From Chitinophagaceae bacterium UBA1931 (GTDB lineage: Bacteria > Bacteroidota > Bacteroidia > Chitinophagales > Chitinophagaceae): a DNA stretch of 64,000 nucleotides. The position numbers were made by a program, and so were the translations under genes. A model generated the notes under the pieces. That model had not been told where the DNA came from. It saw only the letters and a list, made by a program, of their open reading frames with translations, and ran no database searches. The stretch covers positions 2,700,134 through 2,764,133 of the forward strand of contig DDFJ01000004.1 of the NCBI GenBank assembly GCA_002337125.1, in the 5' to 3' direction. Below, in pieces: positions 60,191-64,000 of this stretch (the first letter of the stretch is position 1; the number at the start of each line of letters is the position of its first letter).

Positions 60191-60880
60191 TTAGTAAAAA
60201 ACCTGTAAAACATTTGTCTGATTTTTTCTGAAAATTGCCGAATCAGAGGTTATAATTGTTGAGCCGGATTTAAGTGTTTTAAAAAGTGTGACTTTCGTGT
60301 ATATATCTGCTGTTGTTAAAATTTTATATTCATAGTTCAGGGAAAAATTGGCGAACAAATCACCAAAATAACCCGGATACTCATTGTTGAAGATGTATTC
60401 CATGTGGAATATTTTTATCGAATCAGCTTGGCTTCTTATCAGCTTGATTTTTGCTTCAATAACAGGATAAAGTCTGAAATCAATTTTTTGAAATGCTGCT
60501 GCATCATAATCGTAAAAGTCCTCGCTTGAATAAAAGCAATTTCCGTCAAGATTATTCCTTAATTCAAATCCTGCAGGCGACTCGAACTGAATGTGAAGAG
60601 ATTCATTATTAAAATTATCAGGATTAATTTGTGCTTTTATTTCAAACCAGCCATTGCTGTTTGTTTTTACTTCGCCAACTTTTGGGTAAACGTAATTCTG
60701 ACTTTGAGTTGACCATATAGCCCTGACTTTAATATTCGAAAAGCCTTTGTTTGTTGTTACATCATAAATGCGTCCGATAAATTTTGTAGTAACACAATTC
60801 CCATCACATTTGGCTTTTAGACAGGAGTTAAAAACCAGAGAGAGTAGAAGAAGAAATACTGGTTGCAAAAAATATTTCAT
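60191..60880 (-). CDS. Hypothetical lipoprotein with carboxypeptidase-regulatory-like domain
   Basis: This 229-residue protein has a lipoprotein signal, MKYFLQPVFLLLLSLVFNSC, with Cys20, followed by a Cys-rich stretch (LKAKCDGNC). The body starts FIGRIYDVTTNKGFSNIKVRAIW and includes GEVKTNSNGWFEIKA, a beta-sandwich resembling carboxypeptidase-regulatory domains. The rest (about 125-229) is unrecognised. It converges on gldD with a nine-base gap and no terminator seen between. Confidence 0.7.
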   Translation of the reverse strand: MKYFLQPVFLLLLSLVFNSCLKAKCDGNCVTTKFIGRIYDVTTNKGFSNIKVRAIWSTQSQNYVYPKVGEVKTNSNGWFEIKAQINPDNFNNESLHIQFESPAGFELRNNLDGNCFYSSEDFYDYDAAAFQKIDFRLYPVIEAKIKLIRSQADSIKIFHMEYIFNNEYPGYFGDLFANFSLNYEYKILTTADIYTKVTLFKTLKSGSTIITSDSAIFRKNQTNVLQVFY

Positions 60881-60966
60881 TCTTTTTTATTATTAAGGTA
60901 AGTCCGTTTAATCATAAATCATAGTTTTTATTGTTAATACTTTCAAGCGGAATAACCGATGCAGCC

Positions 60967-60975
60967 TATCTTTGC
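60967..60975 (+). promoter_or_regulatory. -7 box almost touching the DUF3109 ATG
   Basis: TATCTTTGC matches the consensus exactly and ends three bases before the ATG at 60979, so transcripts should be leaderless or nearly so. Confidence 0.6.
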
Positions 60976-60978
60976 AGC

Positions 60979-61572
60979 ATGATTGAGATAGATAATATTT
61001 TCATCAGTGATGAAGTGGTGGAGGAACAATTTGTTTGTGATTTAAACAAATGTAAAGGCGGCTGCTGTGTTGATGGCGATGCAGGTGCTCCTTTAACTGA
61101 TGCTGAATTAAAAGAAGTAAACGAAGCATACCCGCTCGTAAAACATTTGCTTACAAAAGAAGGTGTACATGTTGTTGAACAGGAAGGCAAATACCTGTAC
61201 GACCGTGAATTTGGATGGGTAACACCAACCATCAGCAATGGCATGTGCGCTTACGGACTGGTGGATGAAAAAGGAATTGTGAAGTGTGCGTTTGAACAGG
61301 TGTACAATGAAGGAAAAATTAAGTGGAAGAAACCTGTTTCCTGTCATTTATATCCCATCAAGATTTCAAAGAGTGAGAACACAAATCAGCAATATGTAAA
61401 CTACGAACCAAGAAACCCGATGTGCAACCCGGGTTGTGAGTTTGGTAAGCAATTGAAAGTGCCGGTGTATGTTTTTCTCAAAGAAGCCATCATTCGTAAA
61501 TACGGTGAAGAGTTTTATGAAGTGCTCACACAAATTGCAGAAACCTATTATTCTTCAGATTCAAACAAGTAA
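60979..61572 (+). CDS. DUF3109 family protein (Cys-rich)
   Basis: The start was set at the ATG at 60979 (MIEIDNIFISDEVVEEQFVC) because a -7 box sits just before it; the frame opens upstream at 60931. The 197-residue protein has the DUF3109 cysteine pattern: CDLNKCKGGCCVDGDAG near 20-36, CAYGLVDEKGIVKCAFE, and CHLYPIKIS. Related Cys clusters occur in CxxCxxxC proteins that bind zinc or iron-sulfur. The function is unknown. LutB follows nine bases downstream. Confidence 0.88.
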   Translation: MIEIDNIFISDEVVEEQFVCDLNKCKGGCCVDGDAGAPLTDAELKEVNEAYPLVKHLLTKEGVHVVEQEGKYLYDREFGWVTPTISNGMCAYGLVDEKGIVKCAFEQVYNEGKIKWKKPVSCHLYPIKISKSENTNQQYVNYEPRNPMCNPGCEFGKQLKVPVYVFLKEAIIRKYGEEFYEVLTQIAETYYSSDSNK

Positions 61573-61581
61573 CTTTAGAAC

Positions 61582-62958
61582 ATGAGTCAAGCCGCCGATA
61601 AGTTTATAGCAAAAAGTACAATTAAGGCTGCCGACCTGGAACACAGGAGAACCATCAATTTCAATATTGGTAAGTACAAATCTAAAGTTCCTGAAGGTAT
61701 GCAGCAGTTTACACAACTGCCAACTGCAAGAGAGCGGGCAAAGAATATAAAATGGCGTGCAATTGAAACACTTGATCAGCAGCTGGAAGAATTTGAACTG
61801 CAGTTTACACGTCGTGGCGGAAAAGTAATCTGGGCCGAAGATGCAAAGCAGGCATGCAATGAAATTTTAAAAATCTGCGAAGCAAAAAATTGCAAAACTC
61901 TTGTAAAGAGCAAGAGTATGGTTACTGAAGAAATAAAGCTGAATGAGTTTTTAGGTGAGCACAGGATTGAAAGTATTGAAACAGATTTAGGCGAATATAT
62001 TCAGCAACTGGATGAAGAACCTCCTTATCATATTGTAACACCTGCCATGCATAAAAGCAAGGAAGATGTTGCAAGGTTATTTTCAAATAAGCTGGGTACT
62101 GATCCTAAAGCAACTCCTGAAGAGTTAACATTAACAGCAAGAAAAATTCTGCGTGAAAAATATGTGCAGGCAGAAGTTGGTGTTACAGGAGCCAATTTTA
62201 TTTTGGCCGATGTTGGAGGTGTTGCTGTTACAGAAAATGAAGGCAATGCAAGATTGAGTTGTGCATTCCCAAAAACACATATTGTAGTTGTTGGTATTGA
62301 AAAAATGTTGCCGAGTATCAGTGATCTTGGTTTGTTCTGGCCACTGCTTGCAACGTTTGGTACAGGTCAGTTTGTTACTGTTTATAACAATATAATTCTT
62401 GGTCCGAAACAACCCGGTGAAGTTGATGGCCCTGAAGAAATGTATGTGATTTTGCTTGACAATGGCCGCACGAACTTGCTGAAGAATCCTGCAGTAAGAG
62501 AATCGTTGTATTGCATACGTTGCGGTGCATGTTTAAATGCATGTCCTGTTTATAAAAATGTTGGTGGTCATAGTTATGGAACAACATACAGTGGCCCCAT
62601 TGGAAAAGTAATTACGCCGCATCTGCGTGGCATGGAAGAATTTAAACATTTGAGTTTTGCTTCTTCCTTGTGTGGTAACTGTACAGAAGTTTGTCCTGTT
62701 AGAATTAATCTGCACGAACTGCTGTTAGAAAACCGGCACGAAGCAGTTGATCAGGGATATTCATCTTTTGGGGAGCGGGTTGCCTGGAAAGTATGGAAAC
62801 AGGCTTGCCTCAACCGTAAGATGATGAATATGGGCAACAGCAAAATCAAAAACTGGATGATCAGCAACTTTGGTAAAGAATGGACAAGGCATCGTGGTGA
62901 TATGAAGTTTCCTGAAAAAACATTCAACCAGCTTTGGCGTGAAAAGAATGGCAAGTAA
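61582..62958 (+). CDS. lutB: LutB-like iron-sulfur protein (lactate utilisation B type)
   Basis: This 458-residue protein has an N-terminal LUD-type domain (about 50-290), e.g. VKSKSMVTEEIKLNEFL and GVTGANFILADVGGVAVTENEGNARL. Two 4Fe-4S clusters follow: CIRCGACLNACPVYKNVGG near 312 and CGNCTEVCPVRINL near 364. The family oxidises L-lactate with LutA and LutC in Bacillus; partner genes are not visible in this window. The tail ends LWREKNG. A DUF7033/deacetylase gene begins nine bases later. Confidence 0.9.
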   Translation: MSQAADKFIAKSTIKAADLEHRRTINFNIGKYKSKVPEGMQQFTQLPTARERAKNIKWRAIETLDQQLEEFELQFTRRGGKVIWAEDAKQACNEILKICEAKNCKTLVKSKSMVTEEIKLNEFLGEHRIESIETDLGEYIQQLDEEPPYHIVTPAMHKSKEDVARLFSNKLGTDPKATPEELTLTARKILREKYVQAEVGVTGANFILADVGGVAVTENEGNARLSCAFPKTHIVVVGIEKMLPSISDLGLFWPLLATFGTGQFVTVYNNIILGPKQPGEVDGPEEMYVILLDNGRTNLLKNPAVRESLYCIRCGACLNACPVYKNVGGHSYGTTYSGPIGKVITPHLRGMEEFKHLSFASSLCGNCTEVCPVRINLHELLLENRHEAVDQGYSSFGERVAWKVWKQACLNRKMMNMGNSKIKNWMISNFGKEWTRHRGDMKFPEKTFNQLWREKNGK

Positions 62959-62966
62959 ATTCTTCA

Positions 62967-64000
62967 ATGCTTATTTACACACCCAACATAACAGCACGTA
63001 TCAGGTATATCCTTGATTATTTCAATGAAAAATTGTTGTGGCAGGCAGAGTTAACTGATGATGCGGAATATTTTGCTTCGTATAAAAACCAAAAGCTGAA
63101 TTATTCGGATGAGCGCATTGACGCAGCCGAATTATATATCAAACCTGCAGGGTTACTTCATGAAACAGGTTTACGCAAACAGTTTATTGAATGCTTTGAC
63201 TGGAAGAATGTAAAAGCATTTTACAAGGCAGATGATGATTTTGGTTTCGATATTTTTTCTGCCAGCTTTTATCTTATTACACGTTACGAAGAATATCTTG
63301 AACATGAGCCAGATGAATATGGAAGATATGCTCACTGGAATTCATTGGCATGGAAAGAAGGTTTTCTGCAAAAGCCATTGATTGATACCTGGCTTTTACA
63401 TTTTGTGGAAGTATTGAAATCTAAGTTCTCTGATTTTAAACTTCAAACTTCAAACTTCAAATTTCTTCCAACCTACGATATAGACATTGCCTGGAGTTAT
63501 AAACACAAAGGACTGTGGCGAAGCATTGCAGCATCAATTAAAAATCCCAAAAGCATTTCACATCGGATAAAAGTTATGCAGGGAAAAGAAAAAGATCCGT
63601 TTGACAGTTATGAGTGGATGAATGAACTGCACAAGCAACATGAGCTGAAGCCTGTTTATTTTTTCCTGTTGGCTGAAGAAAACAGCAGGTACGATAAAAA
63701 TATTCTGCCGAAGCAAAAGGCTTTGCAGCAGTTGGTTTATTCAACAGCTCAGCAATATTCCATCGGGCTGCATCCTTCAACAAAAAGTAATGTGATCAAG
63801 GAAATGTTGTTGAAAGAAAAGCAATCGCTTGAAACGATCAGTAAACAAACAATCAAACTGACACGTCATCATTATATTTTATTTCATCTGCCACATTCTT
63901 ACCGTGAATTAATTAATGCAGGTTTTACAGATGATTACAGTATGGGTTACGGAACGGTAAACGGATTCCGTGCATCTACTTCTCATTCTTATTTGTGGTA
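62967..64000 (+). CDS. DUF7033/polysaccharide-deacetylase family protein, cut by right edge
   Basis: An ATG at 62967 opens a frame that runs to the window end (344 codons and two bases). The N-terminal part (MLIYTPNITARIRYILDYF) matches the DUF7033 domain. DDFGFDIFSASFYLITRYEEYL marks its middle. TYDIDIAWSYKHKG starts the deacetylase-like barrel with the Asp pair, and LPHSYRELINAGFTDDYSMGYG follows. A 7-base tandem repeat lies at 63438-63465. The C-terminus is missing. Confidence 0.85.
   Translation, partial: MLIYTPNITARIRYILDYFNEKLLWQAELTDDAEYFASYKNQKLNYSDERIDAAELYIKPAGLLHETGLRKQFIECFDWKNVKAFYKADDDFGFDIFSASFYLITRYEEYLEHEPDEYGRYAHWNSLAWKEGFLQKPLIDTWLLHFVEVLKSKFSDFKLQTSNFKFLPTYDIDIAWSYKHKGLWRSIAASIKNPKSISHRIKVMQGKEKDPFDSYEWMNELHKQHELKPVYFFLLAEENSRYDKNILPKQKALQQLVYSTAQQYSIGLHPSTKSNVIKEMLLKEKQSLETISKQTIKLTRHHYILFHLPHSYRELINAGFTDDYSMGYGTVNGFRASTSHSYLW
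63438..63465 (+). repeat. Heptanucleotide tandem repeat inside a coding region
   Basis: AAACTTC occurs three times in a row, then AAATTTC. The 7-base unit is not a multiple of three, so gain or loss of one copy would shift the frame just before the catalytic motif. Confidence 0.8.

Noticed and set aside
1..64000. tRNA, rRNA, CRISPR array, insertion sequence, prophage or integron
   Set aside because: No cloverleaf-like sequence, regular spacer-repeat array, transposase, integrase or terminal repeats were seen by reading; a tool search would be decisive.

Overview
The window looks like chromosomal DNA of a Bacteroidota member, most probably the family Chitinophagaceae (Lacibacter/Ferruginibacter-like; inference from gene content, not a search). 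Evidence: a SusC/SusD pair preceded by ECF sigma and FecR-type anti-sigma genes, gliding genes gldE/gldD, a secreted protein with a type IX sorting tail, a fused CrtYcd lycopene cyclase, and TAnnTTTG(C) promoter boxes. I saw no rRNA, tRNA, CRISPR array, insertion sequence or phage genes.

Layout. 1-6365: 2-oxoacid:acceptor oxidoreductase alpha subunit (cut by the left edge), a YtxH-like protein, a polysaccharide deacetylase with a suspicious N-terminus, a PsbP-like secreted protein, a MATE exporter behind an attenuator-like leader, and an orphan protein. 6380-35801: a large carbohydrate-use region. On the minus strand lie a mannonate-type SDR, a GH97 enzyme and an ECF sigma factor with a membrane-anchored beta-barrel partner. 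On the plus strand lie a DUF4382 lipoprotein, ECF sigma/FecR, SusC/SusD, and then a tightly packed run: GH16, EEP-family hydrolase, GH127, GH5, ribokinase, GRP-type sugar transporter, an esterase-SGNH fusion, GH31, KdgF-like cupin, PL10 pectate lyase and a LamG protein. A type-B carboxylesterase follows on the minus strand. Together they suggest uptake and breakdown of a pectin/hemicellulose-type plant polysaccharide carrying arabinose and ester groups.

35933-39976 (minus): a five-gene redox operon (F420-type NADPH reductase, YceI, DoxX, NAD(P)-binding oxidoreductase, DOPA-type extradiol dioxygenase) with its own promoter and terminator, beside a Crp/Fnr regulator. 40115-41551: a DUF6089-like outer membrane protein and an unknown secreted protein. 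41554-48303 (minus): an eight-gene carotenoid operon headed by an ECF sigma factor (sigma, crtI, crtB, idi, crtD, cruF, crtZ, crtYcd). Its gene set predicts a monocyclic hydroxylated carotenoid of the saproxanthin/myxol type.

48406-50268: an ArsR-type regulator and a persulfide-dioxygenase/rhodanese fusion, separated by a perfect palindrome lying just upstream of a promoter box. 50362-64000: housekeeping genes (tsaB, ridA, RNase G, the 31-residue COX24/AURKAIP1-type basic protein, a TPR protein, HU, mutY, ssb, gldE, gldD), a DUF3109 protein with a leaderless-looking promoter, a LutB-like iron-sulfur protein, and a DUF7033/polysaccharide-deacetylase gene running off the right edge. No gap between genes exceeds 300 bases.

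Starts were moved from the longest reading frame where signal peptides, promoter boxes or overlaps argued for it; each case is explained in its entry. Family assignments come from recognised motifs and remembered family features; no database search was run.
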